A stretch of 64,000 bases of DNA from Gracilibacillus ureilyticus (GTDB lineage: Bacteria > Bacillota > Bacilli > Bacillales > Amphibacillaceae). Both the position numbers and the translations under genes were made by a program. A model generated the notes under the pieces. It searched no databases and was not told where the DNA came from. It worked only from the letters and a program-made list of their open reading frames with translations. Shown here piece by piece: positions 9,836 through 18,765 of this stretch; position 1 is the first letter of the stretch, and the number at the start of each line of letters is the position of its first letter. The stretch spans positions 1 through 64,000 of the forward strand of contig NZ_FOGL01000023.1 in NCBI RefSeq assembly GCF_900111195.1, given 5' to 3'.

Positions 9836-10537
9836 ATGATAGAATATCATGTCATTGTTTTAGCAGCAGGCCAAGGTAAGCGGATGAAGGCAGGGAAGAA
9901 TAAGCAATTTATCCATTTACAAGGTCAGCCTTTAATTGTACATACTTTAGAGAACTTTGTTAAGGATGACTGGTGTAAAGCAATTTATATCGTTATTAGC
10001 GAGAGTGACCAGGCGGAGATGAGAGCATTGTTGAAAAACTATTCCTGGTCTGAGCAGATACACTTTGTCTCTGGCGGAAAGGAACGGCAGGATAGCGGCT
10101 ATCAGGGTATAAAGGCTATACAGCCTGACAGACCTGATGACATTGTGATGATTCATGATGGCGCGCGTCCTTTTGTTGGTAAGGAACATTTGCATCAATT
10201 GGCTGTCATAGCGAAAGAAGCAAAAGCAGCTTTATTAGCTGTACAGGTTACAGATACGATAAAACAGAAGAAAGCAGAGGGGATTGAAACACTGGACCGT
10301 TCTGTATTATGGGCAGCTCAGACACCTCAGGCATTTCACTACAATGTAATAAAAAAAGCGCACGAGATGGCAAATGAGCAGCAATTTCTTGGAACAGACG
10401 ATGCTTCTCTAATAGAAGAATATATGCCGGAAGTTCAAGTTGAAATTGTGGAAGGCAGTTATCAAAATGTTAAATTAACTACTCCGGAGGACATTTTGCG
10501 GGCGGAGATGATTTTAAACAAGAGAGGAGAAGCTTAA
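9836..10537 (+). CDS. ispD: IspD, MEP cytidylyltransferase
   Basis: 233 residues. It catalyses CTP-dependent activation of 2-C-methyl-D-erythritol 4-phosphate in the non-mevalonate isoprenoid pathway. The nucleotide-binding loop AAGQGKRM(K) near residues 10-18 and the HDGARPFV motif near 105 are characteristic. The start follows GAGGTG. Its stop abuts the ispF ATG, a coupled pair that performs consecutive MEP pathway steps. Confidence 0.96.
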   Translation: MIEYHVIVLAAGQGKRMKAGKNKQFIHLQGQPLIVHTLENFVKDDWCKAIYIVISESDQAEMRALLKNYSWSEQIHFVSGGKERQDSGYQGIKAIQPDRPDDIVMIHDGARPFVGKEHLHQLAVIAKEAKAALLAVQVTDTIKQKKAEGIETLDRSVLWAAQTPQAFHYNVIKKAHEMANEQQFLGTDDASLIEEYMPEVQVEIVEGSYQNVKLTTPEDILRAEMILNKRGEA

Positions 10538-11020
10538 ATGTTTCGAATAGGTCAAGGCTTTGATGTTCATCAATTTGCTGAAAACCGCCCTTGTATAATT
10601 GGCGGGATAGAGATACCTTATGAAAAAGGATTGCTTGGGCATTCAGATGCAGATGTTTTGTTACATACGATTGCAGATGCCTGTCTTGGTGCAATTGGAG
10701 AAGGGGATATTGGAAAACACTTTCCTGATACAGATCCGGAATACAAGGATGCTGATTCACAAAAATTGCTGCAGCATGTCTGGAATCTGGTTTCAGAAAA
10801 AGGATATCTCCTTGGGAATCTTGATTGTACAGTTATTGCCCAAAAACCGAAAATGGCACCATATATAGAAGAAATTCGTACCAATATAGCACGGCTTCTT
10901 CAGGCTGAGCCTGAACAAATCAATGTAAAAGCAACCACCACAGAAAACCTTGGCTTTACTGGAAGAGAAGAGGGAATGGCTGCACAAGCGGTAGTGTTAC
11001 TGATAAGAAATGAAAGTTAA
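10538..11020 (+). CDS. ispF: IspF, 2-C-methyl-D-erythritol 2,4-cyclodiphosphate synthase
   Basis: 160 residues, full length. It cyclises CDP-methylerythritol 2-phosphate with release of CMP. The N-terminal GxGFDVHQF zinc ligands (residues ~5-11), [12 protein letters not shown] and the C-terminal [13 protein letters not shown] segment are diagnostic. The start directly follows the ispD stop. IspE, which acts between these two steps, is not in the window. Confidence 0.97.
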   Translation: MFRIGQGFDVHQFAENRPCIIGGIEIPYEKGLLGHSDADVLLHTIADACLGAIGEGDIGKHFPDTDPEYKDADSQKLLQHVWNLVSEKGYLLGNLDCTVIAQKPKMAPYIEEIRTNIARLLQAEPEQINVKATTTENLGFTGREEGMAAQAVVLLIRNES

Positions 11021-11122
11021 AATAGATATTTATCATCTTTTAGAGAAAATAATGATAGAATAATGGAAGAATAAAGCGATTGTTCGTTTTTTAACTAACC
11101 AACATTGGAAGGAGATTTTATT

Positions 11123-12589
11123 ATGTCAGATAAAGTAAGAGTTCGTTATGCACCAAGTCCGACGGGACATCTGCATATTGGTAATGCAAGAACGGCATTA
11201 TTTAATTATTTATATGCGAAACATTTAGGAGGTTCCTTTATTATCCGTACAGAAGATACGGATGAGAAAAGAAATGTAGAAGGCGGCGAAGAAAGTCAGC
11301 TAATGTATTTGAAGTGGCTTGGTATTAAATGGGACGAGGGTGCTGATATCGGTGGAGATTACGGTCCTTACCGCCAGACAGAAAGGTTAGATATTTATCA
11401 GAAATATGTTGACCAGTTATTAGAGCGCGGACTTGCCTATAAATGTTACATGACGGAAGACGAATTGGAGCAGGAACGTGAAGAACAGCGCGCTAATGGA
11501 CAAGTACCCAAATACTCTGGAGCACATCGTGATCTAACGGAAGAACAAATAAAACAATTTGAAGCAGAAGGCAGAAAACCGAGTATCAGATTCCGGGTTC
11601 CGGAAAATAAAACATATACTTTCCAGGATATTGTTAGAGGGAAAATCACTTTTGAATCTAGTGACTTTGGCGATTGGGTAATGGTGAAGAAGAATGGAAT
11701 CCCAACATATAACTTTGCTGTTGCGATTGATGATCACTCCATGGAGATCAGCCATGTTTTACGCGGGGAAGAGCACATTTCCAATACTCCGAAACAGATG
11801 ATGATTTTTGATGCATTCGATTGGGATGCTCCCCAGTATGGCCATATGACGCTAATCCTGAATGAAAACCGCAAGAAGTTAAGTAAACGTGATGAGCATA
11901 TCCTCCAGTTTATCGAGCAATACAAGAATCTTGGCTACATACCGGAGGCGTTATTTAATTTCATCTCATTATTAGGTTGGTCACCTGTTGGGGAAGAAGA
12001 AATCTTTACACAGGAACAGTTCATTGAGATGTTTGATCCTGACCGTTTATCCACATCACCGGCTATTTTTGATCCGGCAAAATTAAAATGGATGAACAAC
12101 CAGTATATTAAACAGGCACCTCTTGATGATGTGGTTGCATTAAGTTTGCCGCACCTGGTAGAGGCAGGCAGATTACCGGAAGATATGGATGAAAAGCAGA
12201 AATCGTGGGCTGTTGATCTTATCAGTTTGTATCATGAACAGCTGTCTTATGGCGCAGAGATTGTGGAGTTAACAGACCTGTTCTTTAAAGAAGCTATTGA
12301 ATATGGAGACGATGCAATGACTGTTCTGAAGGAAGAACAAGTGCCGGAAGTTATGGAAACATTCCTTGCGAAGTTTGATGAGATTGAGGAGCTTTCCCCT
12401 GAAGAAATTAAAGCAAGCATTAAGGCAACACAAAAAGAAACGAAACAAAAAGGGAAAAAGCTGTTTATGCCAATACGGGTAGCGACAACAGGACAGGTAC
12501 ACGGGCCAGAACTTCCTAATGCCATCTTCTTATTAGGAAAAGATGTAGTGAAGACACGATTAAATCATGTACTTGAATTGATTAAATAA
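11123..12589 (+). CDS. gltX: Glutamyl-tRNA synthetase
   Basis: A 488-residue class I synthetase. HIGH-type motif (GHLHIGN) near residue 15 and KLSKRDEH (KMSKS-type) near 252, with a C-terminal helical anticodon-binding domain. In bacilli this enzyme also charges tRNA-Gln with Glu, which GatCAB then amidates; neither GlnRS nor GatCAB is in the window. The ATG at 11123 follows GGAAGGAG at 8 bases; a farther in-frame ATG is rejected as it overlaps that site. Confidence 0.96.
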   Translation: MSDKVRVRYAPSPTGHLHIGNARTALFNYLYAKHLGGSFIIRTEDTDEKRNVEGGEESQLMYLKWLGIKWDEGADIGGDYGPYRQTERLDIYQKYVDQLLERGLAYKCYMTEDELEQEREEQRANGQVPKYSGAHRDLTEEQIKQFEAEGRKPSIRFRVPENKTYTFQDIVRGKITFESSDFGDWVMVKKNGIPTYNFAVAIDDHSMEISHVLRGEEHISNTPKQMMIFDAFDWDAPQYGHMTLILNENRKKLSKRDEHILQFIEQYKNLGYIPEALFNFISLLGWSPVGEEEIFTQEQFIEMFDPDRLSTSPAIFDPAKLKWMNNQYIKQAPLDDVVALSLPHLVEAGRLPEDMDEKQKSWAVDLISLYHEQLSYGAEIVELTDLFFKEAIEYGDDAMTVLKEEQVPEVMETFLAKFDEIEELSPEEIKASIKATQKETKQKGKKLFMPIRVATTGQVHGPELPNAIFLLGKDVVKTRLNHVLELIK

Positions 12590-12618
12590 GTGACAATTTT
12601 TCAATAAATATATATAAT
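12590..12618 (+). promoter_or_regulatory. promoter of the cysES T-box operon
   Basis: GTGACA and TATAAT are separated by 17 bases, giving a start near 12625, just before the T-box leader. The -35 overlaps the end of gltX. Confidence 0.7.
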
Positions 12619-12633
12619 AAATACAAATAATAG

Positions 12634-12876
12634 TGAGCATTGATGAGGAGAGTAAACAATCAGTCCTTCTGCAGAGAAAACCATCATTGGCTGCGAGTGG
12701 TTGGGGGAGTGATTGTTGAAGTGCACCTCAAGAGCTTCTTTTTGAACAATAGTAGGAAAGAACGGGTCACTGCCGTTATCAGTGCGAAGTAGAGGGAGTT
12801 TTTAATCCCTAAACAGAGTGGGACCGCGCCCAAAGAGCGTCTCTGTGTTGTGATGACACAGAGACGCTCTTTTTTC
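12634..12876 (+). promoter_or_regulatory. T-box riboswitch, cysteine specific (cysE leader)
   Basis: A canonical tRNA-sensing leader. The T-box AGAGTGGGACCGCG is at 12815-12828. It is followed by an intrinsic terminator with a 17-bp stem (12832-12848 paired with 12856-12872) and a T run. Stem I begins near TGATGAGGAGAGTA at 12641. A TGC at 12722-12724 in GAAGTGCACC is the likely specifier codon, for Cys. Uncharged tRNA-Cys should antiterminate and turn on cysE-cysS and the genes behind them. Confidence 0.93.
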
Positions 12877-12952
12877 GTACAGGATGTAACAGGGCTTAAC
12901 ACAGAAGATACAGGATGACGGGAGAGCAGGTAACTTAAGGGGGGAAGTTTGA

Positions 12953-13612
12953 ATGGGGTTTTTCAAACTACTAAGAGAAGATATTGATGTTGTTTTTGAT
13001 CAGGATCCGGCGGCAAGAACCTATTTTGAAGTTTGCCTAACGTATTCTGGCTTGCATGCTATCTGGGCACACCGGATTGCTCATGCTTTTTATCGAAGGA
13101 AGTTCTTCTTTATTGCACGATCTATTTCACAAATCAGCCGGTTTTTTACTGGGATTGAAATCCATCCTGGTGCAAAAATTGGCAGACGGTTCTTTATCGA
13201 CCATGGAATGGGAGTGGTAATAGGAGAAACGTGTGAAATTGGGGATAATGTTACTATCTATCAGGGAGTTACACTCGGAGGTACAGGGAAAGAGAAGGGG
13301 AAAAGGCATCCAACAATTAAGGATAATGCTCTGGTTGCTACCGGAGCCAAAGTGCTTGGCTCGATAACGATTGGAGAGAGCTCCAAAATCGGGGCGGGAT
13401 CTGTTGTGTTAAATGATGTGCCTGATCACTCGACAGTTGTAGGTATTCCAGGGCGTGTAGTAATAAAGAATGGGGAAAAAGTAAGAAAAGATTTAGACCA
13501 TCATAAATTACCTGATCCAATCAGTGAAGTGTTGAAGAAGATGGAAAGAGAAATTCATACATTAAGACAGGAATTAGATTCGATAAAAGGAGTGAAACGT
13601 GATGACGATTAG
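12953..13612 (+). CDS. cysE: Serine O-acetyltransferase
   Basis: A 219-residue enzyme making O-acetylserine from serine and acetyl-CoA, the first committed step of cysteine synthesis. It has an N-terminal helical domain and a C-terminal left-handed beta-helix of hexapeptide repeats. The conserved H(P)[20 protein letters not shown] stretch near 68-86 contains catalytic Asp/His. It sits behind a Cys T-box, so it is made when charged tRNA-Cys is scarce. The 3' end overlaps cysS by 11 bases. Confidence 0.95.
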   Translation: MGFFKLLREDIDVVFDQDPAARTYFEVCLTYSGLHAIWAHRIAHAFYRRKFFFIARSISQISRFFTGIEIHPGAKIGRRFFIDHGMGVVIGETCEIGDNVTIYQGVTLGGTGKEKGKRHPTIKDNALVATGAKVLGSITIGESSKIGAGSVVLNDVPDHSTVVGIPGRVVIKNGEKVRKDLDHHKLPDPISEVLKKMEREIHTLRQELDSIKGVKRDDD

Positions 13613-14999
13613 TATTTATAATACAATTACACGACGGAAAGAAGTTTTCCAGCCGATTGAACCTGGCAAGGTGAAAATGTATGTTTGCGGTCCGACTGTG
13701 TATAATTACATTCATATTGGGAATGCAAGACCAGCGATTGTATTTGATACAGTTAGAAGATATTTTGAATATAAGGGCTATTCCGTAGATTATGTACTGA
13801 ACTTCACGGATGTTGATGATAAATTAATTAAAGCAGCAAAAGAATTAGGTGAGGAAGTACCTTCCGTTGCCAATCGCTTTATCCAGTCATATAAAGAAGA
13901 TGTAGGCGCATTAGGAGTAAAAGAAGCCGTTCATCACCCGCGTGTAACAGAAACAATGGATGATATTATCGCTTTTATAGAAACATTGATCCAGAAAGGT
14001 CATGCGTATGAGTCTGGCGGGGATGTTTATTTTAGAACAAGATCTTTTGAAGGATATGGAAAGTTATCACATCAATCGGTCGATGAGTTAAGATCTGGTG
14101 CTAGAATTCAGGTTGGTGAGAAAAAAGAAGATCCGTTAGACTTTACGCTTTGGAAAAAAACGAAAGATGGCGAAATAGCATGGGAATCACCTTGGGGAGA
14201 AGGAAGACCTGGCTGGCATATTGAATGTTCTGCAATGGCCAAACGCTATTTAGGAGATACGATAGACATCCATGCAGGCGGTCAGGATTTAACGTTTCCG
14301 CACCATGAGAATGAAATTGCCCAATCAGAAGCAGCGAATGGCAAGGCGTTTGCAAATTATTGGATGCATAATGGATATATTAATATTGATAATGAGAAAA
14401 TGTCCAAATCGCTTGGCAACTTTGTTTTGGCACATGACCTTATTCAAAAGCATGATCCAAAAGTGCTTCGTTTCTTCATGCTGAGTGTTCACTACCGGAA
14501 CCCGATCAATTTCAGTGATTCATTACTCGAAAGTGCTCAAAACAGTTTTGACCGGATAGAGAATGTGATGACAAACTTAAAACACCGTAAAAGCACAAGC
14601 CTGGATCTGACCGAGGATAACCAGGAGTGGCTGGATAAAATTAATAAAATCAAAGAAGCTTTTGAACAGGAAATGGATGATGATTTCAATACAGCGAATG
14701 CAATAGCGGTTATTTTTGAATTAGTGAAAGAAGCAAATAACTATTTGAAGAGAAAGCAGACACATACTGAAGTGATTCAGATGTTTGAAAATACGTTCAC
14801 TGTATTGCTGCAAGTTTTAGGTATTTTCCTTGAGGAGGATACATTGCTTGATGAAGAAATAGAACAGTTAATTGAACAACGGATCAATGCAAGGAAAAAT
14901 AAAGACTTTGCACTGGCTGATCAAATACGGGATGATTTAAAAGAACGCAATATTATCCTCGAAGATACTCCGCAAGGTACACGTTGGAAGCGAGGTTAA
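13602..14999 (+). CDS. cysS: Cysteinyl-tRNA synthetase
   Basis: A 465-residue class I synthetase. HIGH-type HIGNARP near residue 38, KMSKSLGN near 267, and zinc ligands including the Cys in [13 protein letters not shown] near 28 and the CSAMA and HHENE segments. The ATG at 13602 is preceded by AAAGGAGTGA inside the cysE end; a GTG immediately before it is in frame but less likely. It is co-transcribed with cysE, linking cysteine synthesis and charging under one T-box. Confidence 0.96.
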   Translation: MTISIYNTITRRKEVFQPIEPGKVKMYVCGPTVYNYIHIGNARPAIVFDTVRRYFEYKGYSVDYVLNFTDVDDKLIKAAKELGEEVPSVANRFIQSYKEDVGALGVKEAVHHPRVTETMDDIIAFIETLIQKGHAYESGGDVYFRTRSFEGYGKLSHQSVDELRSGARIQVGEKKEDPLDFTLWKKTKDGEIAWESPWGEGRPGWHIECSAMAKRYLGDTIDIHAGGQDLTFPHHENEIAQSEAANGKAFANYWMHNGYINIDNEKMSKSLGNFVLAHDLIQKHDPKVLRFFMLSVHYRNPINFSDSLLESAQNSFDRIENVMTNLKHRKSTSLDLTEDNQEWLDKINKIKEAFEQEMDDDFNTANAIAVIFELVKEANNYLKRKQTHTEVIQMFENTFTVLLQVLGIFLEEDTLLDEEIEQLIEQRINARKNKDFALADQIRDDLKERNIILEDTPQGTRWKRG

Positions 15000-15001
15000 G
15001 G

Positions 15002-15394
15002 ATGAATAAAGCGAAAGAATTAAAAAGTTTGGCATTAGCCTATATAGGTGACGCAATTTACGAAATATATATCAGAGAGTATTTAATTGAAAAAGGAAAT
15101 GTGAAAGTCCAGGCACTGCATCAGCATGCGGTGCATTTCGTGAAAGCTACCTCCCAGGCGAAAGTAATTCAAGCCTGGCTGGAGGATGGCATTTTGACTG
15201 AAGAAGAACAGGCAGTAGTAAGAAGGGGCCGGAATGCGAAATCATCGGTCCCTAAAAATACGAGTGTACAGGCTTACCGGTACAGCACGGCTTTTGAAGC
15301 CTTATTAGGTTATTTATATTTAGATGGACAAAAGGAAAGGCTGACACAGCTTATAACTGATGCAATTAAATTTACAGAGAAAGGAGTGCATTAA
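15002..15394 (+). CDS. mrnC: Mini-ribonuclease III
   Basis: A 130-residue RNase III catalytic domain without a double-stranded RNA-binding domain. The LAYIGDAIYEIYIR segment near residues 10-23 carries the acidic metal-binding residue. Mini-III matures 23S rRNA ends in B. subtilis, aided by L3. The ATG at 15002 lies two bases after the cysS stop. A TTG 18 bases earlier is in frame but inside cysS and less consistent with relatives. Confidence 0.92.
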   Translation: MNKAKELKSLALAYIGDAIYEIYIREYLIEKGNVKVQALHQHAVHFVKATSQAKVIQAWLEDGILTEEEQAVVRRGRNAKSSVPKNTSVQAYRYSTAFEALLGYLYLDGQKERLTQLITDAIKFTEKGVH

Positions 15395-15395
15395 A

Positions 15396-16145
15396 ATGGG
15401 ACAAGAATGGATTGGCGGTAAAAACACGGTAATAGAAGTGCTGCAGTCAGGCAGGACAGTTGAAAAAGTACTGCTTGTCGAGAATTTAAACCAAGGTCTA
15501 GTAAGAAAACTGGAGTCAATGGCTAAAAAGGCAAATGCTGCGGTTCAGCGGGTACCAAAGAAAAAACTGGATCAGCTTATTGAAGGTAGTAATCATCAGG
15601 GAATAGCTGCATTGGTTTCAGCGTATGAATACTCTACGCTGGATAATCTGTTTGAGGTGGCAGCTTCAAGAGAGGAAGCTCCTTTTTTTCTAATCCTTGA
15701 TGAAATAGAGGATCCTCATAACCTCGGTTCTATCCTGAGAACGGCTGATGCAACGGGGGCTCATGGCGTGATTATTCCGAAGCGGAGGTCAGTCGGCTTA
15801 ACTGCAACTGTCGCGAAAACGTCCGTTGGTGCAATTGAGCATATACCTGTGGTCCGTGTGACAAATATTGTCCAGACAATTGAGGAATTAAAAACAAGGA
15901 ATGTCTGGGTTGTAGGGACAGAGGCAGAAGCTACAGAAGAATACCGTAAATTAGATGGTTCTTTACCGATTGCCTTAGTTATCGGAAATGAAGGAAAAGG
16001 TATGAGCAGGTTAGTGCGGGAAAATTGCGATTGGACGATAAACTTACCGATGAGAGGGCATGTTTCCTCGTTAAATGCTTCGGTTGCGGCAAGCATTCTG
16101 ATGTATGAAGTTTATCGAAAAAGGTTTCCAATCGGTGAAGAATAA
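15396..16145 (+). CDS. rlmB: RlmB, 23S rRNA Gm2251-type 2'-O-methyltransferase
   Basis: A 249-residue SpoU/TrmH-family methyltransferase. The N-terminal substrate-binding domain (to ~85) precedes the knotted SPOUT domain. Motifs seen: LDEIEDPHNLGSILRTADATG near 105, VIGNEGKGMSR near 197, and LPMRGHVSSLNASVAASI near 220. The ATG at 15396 follows AAAGGAG. The stop overlaps the rae1 ATG by one base. Confidence 0.93.
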   Translation: MGQEWIGGKNTVIEVLQSGRTVEKVLLVENLNQGLVRKLESMAKKANAAVQRVPKKKLDQLIEGSNHQGIAALVSAYEYSTLDNLFEVAASREEAPFFLILDEIEDPHNLGSILRTADATGAHGVIIPKRRSVGLTATVAKTSVGAIEHIPVVRVTNIVQTIEELKTRNVWVVGTEAEATEEYRKLDGSLPIALVIGNEGKGMSRLVRENCDWTINLPMRGHVSSLNASVAASILMYEVYRKRFPIGEE

Positions 16146-16654
16146 TGGACGTCCTGCTAGTAGATGGCTACAACATGATTGGTGCATGGCCAGATCTGAA
16201 AGTATTAAAAGATAAAGATTTAGACCAGGCGAGGCAATTGCTGGTCGAGAAAATGGCGGAATATCAAGCCTATCGAAAGAGGCGCGTTATTGTTGTGTTT
16301 GATGCATATGAAGTAAGAAGTGTGGAAAACCGTTATAAACAATTTAAAGTAGAGGTAATTTTCACAAAAGAGAATGAGACGGCTGATCAATGTATCGAAC
16401 GTTTAGTCAAGAGTATTAAAAATGTGAAAACAAAAGTATTTGTTGCCACTTCTGATTATACTGAGCAACGCACTATCTTCGCACAGGGGGCATTTCGCGT
16501 CTCGGCCAGAGAGCTGAACATTGAACTTAAAAATATACAAAAAGAAATTAATCAGGATATTAAAGTCCATCAACAGGCAAAAGCAAGAAGCAAAATCCCG
16601 CTAAATGACGACGTTCTACAAGTTTTTGAAAGATGGCGCCGCGGCGAAAAGTAA
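16145..16654 (+). CDS. rae1: Rae1, ribosome-associated A-site endoribonuclease (YacP)
   Basis: A 169-residue NYN/PIN-like domain. N-terminal MDVLLVDGYNMIGAWPD carries catalytic Asp residues, and VIVVFDAYEV near 50 and ETADQCIERL near 79 carry further acidic ligands. B. subtilis Rae1 cleaves mRNA in the ribosomal A site. The start overlaps the rlmB stop (TAATG). Last gene of the cysE operon. Confidence 0.92.
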   Translation: MDVLLVDGYNMIGAWPDLKVLKDKDLDQARQLLVEKMAEYQAYRKRRVIVVFDAYEVRSVENRYKQFKVEVIFTKENETADQCIERLVKSIKNVKTKVFVATSDYTEQRTIFAQGAFRVSARELNIELKNIQKEINQDIKVHQQAKARSKIPLNDDVLQVFERWRRGEK

Positions 16655-16665
16655 AAAACCGGCGG

Positions 16666-16695
16666 TTGACGTAACTGAAGCGCTTCCTGTATAAT
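16666..16695 (+). promoter_or_regulatory. sigma-A promoter of sigH
   Basis: TTGACG and TATAAT are separated by 18 bases, predicting a start near 16702. In B. subtilis the corresponding promoter is repressed by AbrB; no specific AbrB site can be assigned by eye. Confidence 0.75.
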
Positions 16696-16761
16696 ATTGC
16701 TATTATTAGTCTGTTTTAACTATTTATTGGCATTATGCTAGAGGGAGTCCTGATTTCTACT

Positions 16762-17406
16762 ATGCGCACAGTAAAAAATGACTTGGATTTTCAATTGTTA
16801 GAAGATAATGAGTTGCTACTGCTTATTCAGGATGGGAACACACATGCATTAGATTTTTTGATTAATAAATATAAATCTTTTGTTCGGGCTAAAGCGAAGT
16901 CATACTTTCTTGTCGGAGCGGATGATGAAGATATTATGCAAGAAGGAATGATTGGCTTATATAAAGCGATAAGAGACTTCCGCCCGGAAAAACAATCCTC
17001 CTTCAGAGCTTTTGCTGAATTATGTATAACAAGACAAATTATTACCGCAGTAAAGACCGCAACAAGACAAAAGCATATGCCGCTCAATTCTTATGTATCT
17101 TTGGACAAGCCTCTATATGAAGAAGGTTCCGAACGGACCTTGCTGGATGTTCTGGAAGCTACCATCGCAATGGATCCCCAGGAAATGATTGTGAACAGGG
17201 AAAAGTACGGTGATATGGAATATAAACTAACTGAGATACTGAGCAGACTGGAAAGAGAAGTTCTCTTGCTCTATCTGGAAGGTAAAACATATCAGGAGAT
17301 TTCGGTAGAATTAAACCGGCATGCTAAATCGATCGATAATGCACTGCAGCGGGTGAAGAAAAAACTTGAAAAGTATCTGGAAGAAAGTGATATATATATT
17401 TCCTAA
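16762..17406 (+). CDS. sigH: RNA polymerase sigma-H factor
   Basis: A 214-residue sigma-70-family factor for early stationary phase, competence and sporulation. Region 2 (DYLI-like DFLINKYKSFVRAKAKSYF through AFAELCITRQIITAVKTATRQKH) and region 4 (LEREVLLLYLEGKTYQEIS...RHAKSIDNALQRVKKKL) are intact. Start choice is uncertain: ATG 16762 gives family-like length but has its AGGGAG 14 bases upstream; ATG 16735 adds nine residues and has no ribosome-binding site. Presence suggests a spore-forming lineage. Confidence 0.92.
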   Translation: MRTVKNDLDFQLLEDNELLLLIQDGNTHALDFLINKYKSFVRAKAKSYFLVGADDEDIMQEGMIGLYKAIRDFRPEKQSSFRAFAELCITRQIITAVKTATRQKHMPLNSYVSLDKPLYEEGSERTLLDVLEATIAMDPQEMIVNREKYGDMEYKLTEILSRLEREVLLLYLEGKTYQEISVELNRHAKSIDNALQRVKKKLEKYLEESDIYIS

Positions 17407-17428
17407 CACAATTATATTATACCATCCG

Positions 17429-17457
17429 TTGACAGTATTATAGAACCATGCTACATT
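17429..17457 (+). promoter_or_regulatory. promoter of rpmG-secE
   Basis: TTGACA and TACATT are separated by 17 bases between sigH and rpmG, predicting a start near 17464, only about 10 bases before the rpmG ATG. Confidence 0.65.
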
Positions 17458-17473
17458 AGTAAGGGTGAAAAAA

Positions 17474-17620
17474 ATGGGAAAAAAGGTCGTCCTCGCTTGT
17501 GAGGTTTGCCATAATCGTAATTATAGTACGGATAAAAATAATACAAATTCTCTTCGTATGACGGTGAAGAAGTTTTGCCGGAAATGCAATCAGCATACCA
17601 TTCACAGAGAAACGAAGTAG
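17474..17620 (+). CDS. rpmG: 50S ribosomal protein L33 (zinc form)
   Basis: A 48-residue L33 read directly from the sequence: it starts [12 protein letters not shown] and ends HTIHRETK. Two Cys pairs (CEVC, CRKC) mark the zinc-binding C+ paralogue, which is replaced by a Cys-less form under zinc starvation in bacilli. It lies in the conserved sigH-rpmG-secE order. A short ribosome-binding site (AAGGGTGA) precedes the ATG. Confidence 0.93.
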   Translation: MGKKVVLACEVCHNRNYSTDKNNTNSLRMTVKKFCRKCNQHTIHRETK

Positions 17621-17664
17621 AAGCAGATATAGCGGTAGTAGAAGACAGTTTGGAGGTACCTACA

Positions 17665-17844
17665 GTGAACCCAGTAACTTTTTTGAAGAATGTTAGTCGT
17701 GAAATGAAAAAGGTTTCATGGCCAAGAGGGCGTGAATTAACTCGTTATACGATTACTGTTATTGTTACAGTTGTTTTTGTTGCTATCTTTTTTGCACTCA
17801 TAGATCTAGGAATCACTCAATTATTAAATTTGCTAGTTGAATAA
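17665..17844 (+). CDS. secE: SecE preprotein translocase subunit
   Basis: A 59-residue single-span SecE, the normal short Gram-positive form. It has an amphipathic helix (FLKNVSREMKKVSWPRGREL, with the conserved VSWP) followed by one membrane helix. It clamps SecY at the inner membrane. The GTG at 17665 is chosen because GGAGG lies 8 bases upstream and the family length fits; an upstream in-frame ATG inside rpmG is rejected. Confidence 0.93.
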   Translation: MNPVTFLKNVSREMKKVSWPRGRELTRYTITVIVTVVFVAIFFALIDLGITQLLNLLVE

Positions 17845-17858
17845 ACTGCATTTATATA

Positions 17859-17867
17859 TGTTATAAT
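17859..17867 (+). promoter_or_regulatory. extended -10 element between secE and nusG
   Basis: TGTTATAAT is a perfect extended -10, with TTGAAT 19 bases upstream as a weak -35. Predicted transcription would begin near 17874 and meet the hairpin at 17888-17912 at once. Confidence 0.5.
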
Positions 17868-17887
17868 AAGAATAAATAAGTTCATCC

Positions 17888-17913
17888 AAAAAACCCGTTA
17901 AACGGGTTTTTTA
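17888..17913 (+). terminator. intrinsic terminator or attenuator between secE and nusG
   Basis: AAAAAACCCGT pairs with ACGGGTTTTTT around a 3-base loop and ends in a T run. It can end rpmG-secE transcripts. Because an extended -10 lies just upstream, it could also attenuate nusG transcription. Confidence 0.85.
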
Positions 17914-18033
17914 ATATGGAGAGAATTTACAAAGCTAAGCTTAAGAGCCGGACAGACTGTGAAATATCAGTCAATCTATTAATTATGCCCTTTTAAAAGG
18001 TGCTCATAATGACAAATCGGGTAAGGGAGGGAC

Positions 18034-18050
18034 GGGCGGAAATATCGCCC
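18034..18050 (+). promoter_or_regulatory. hairpin between ribosome-binding site and start of nusG
   Basis: GGGCG and CGCCC form a 5-bp stem over GAAATAT. It sits between the purine-rich AAGGGAGGG (18023-18031) and the nusG ATG at 18058. Folding would shorten the effective spacing of the ribosome-binding site from about 26 to about 9 bases. Confidence 0.5.
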
Positions 18051-18057
18051 TCTGTAT

Positions 18058-18594
18058 ATGGAAAAAAGATGGTATGTTGTGCACACCTATTCAGGTTATG
18101 AAAACAAAGTGAAAACTAATTTAGAAAAGCGGCTGGAATCCATGGGGATGGAAGATAAGATCTTCCGTGTATTAGTTCCTGAAGACGAGGAAACAGAGAT
18201 TAAAAACGGGAAGAAGAAAGTTGCTAAAAAGAAAGTGTTTCCGGGTTATGTACTTGCTGAAATGGTAATGACAGATGATTCCTGGTATGTTGTGAGAAAT
18301 ACACCAGGTGTAACCGGATTTGTCGGCTCTGCGGGGTCTGGCTCCAAACCCACACCCCTCCTTGAAGAAGAAGTAGAAACGATTCTTAAACGGATGGGTT
18401 ATAATGAACCAGTCACAGAGATTGACTTCGAATTGAATGAGACAGTGGAAGTGATCGACGGGCCTTTTAATAATTTTTCCGGAACGATAGAAAAAATCGA
18501 TCTGGACAAACAAAAAGTGAAAGTTCATGTCAATATGTTTGGAAGGGAAACCCCTGTAGAATTAGACTTTTCACAAATTAAGAAAATGTCTTAA
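18058..18594 (+). CDS. nusG: NusG transcription elongation factor
   Basis: A 178-residue NusG with the NGN domain (WYVVHTYSGYENKVK at the start; VFPGYVL near 60) that binds the RNA polymerase clamp, and a C-terminal KOW domain (ETVEVIDGPFNNFSGTIEKID near 128-148). In bacilli it promotes pausing at T-rich sites. The ATG at 18058 fixes the family N-terminus MEKRWYVV. No in-frame start lies closer to the ribosome-binding site, so the start appears to be served across a hairpin. Confidence 0.96.
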   Translation: MEKRWYVVHTYSGYENKVKTNLEKRLESMGMEDKIFRVLVPEDEETEIKNGKKKVAKKKVFPGYVLAEMVMTDDSWYVVRNTPGVTGFVGSAGSGSKPTPLLEEEVETILKRMGYNEPVTEIDFELNETVEVIDGPFNNFSGTIEKIDLDKQKVKVHVNMFGRETPVELDFSQIKKMS

Positions 18595-18627
18595 AATAAG
18601 GAATTTTAATAAATTAGAGATATATGC

Positions 18628-18656
18628 TTGCAATTTTCTAATATAAATGCTAAAAT
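18628..18656 (+). promoter_or_regulatory. promoter of rplK-rplA
   Basis: TTGCAA and TAAAAT are separated by 17 bases, 110 bases upstream of rplK, giving a start near 18663 and a leader that carries the L1-type site. Confidence 0.65.
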
Positions 18657-18711
18657 TCTTATGTTCTTTATGCCTCGAGTATAAGGTTATTATTTATCAT
18701 ATGATTTATGA

Positions 18712-18739
18712 GTGGGAGGGTAATAAACCCTATTACCAC
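18712..18739 (+). promoter_or_regulatory. L1-type binding site before rplK
   Basis: GTGG (18712) pairs with CCAC (18736), and GGGT pairs with ACCC inside, with an asymmetric GAG / TATTA internal loop. The pattern GTGGGAGG...CC...ATTACCAC resembles helix 76 of 23S rRNA, where ribosomal protein L1 binds. It ends 14 bases before the rplK ribosome-binding site. Autoregulation by L1 is inferred. Confidence 0.65.
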
Positions 18740-18765
18740 ATCACGGACTTAAGGAGGTGTGTCTC

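Noticed and set aside
13599-13612. Possible frameshift at the cysE-cysS overlap.
   Set aside because: Both proteins are full length with proper ends; an 11-base overlap is normal coupling.
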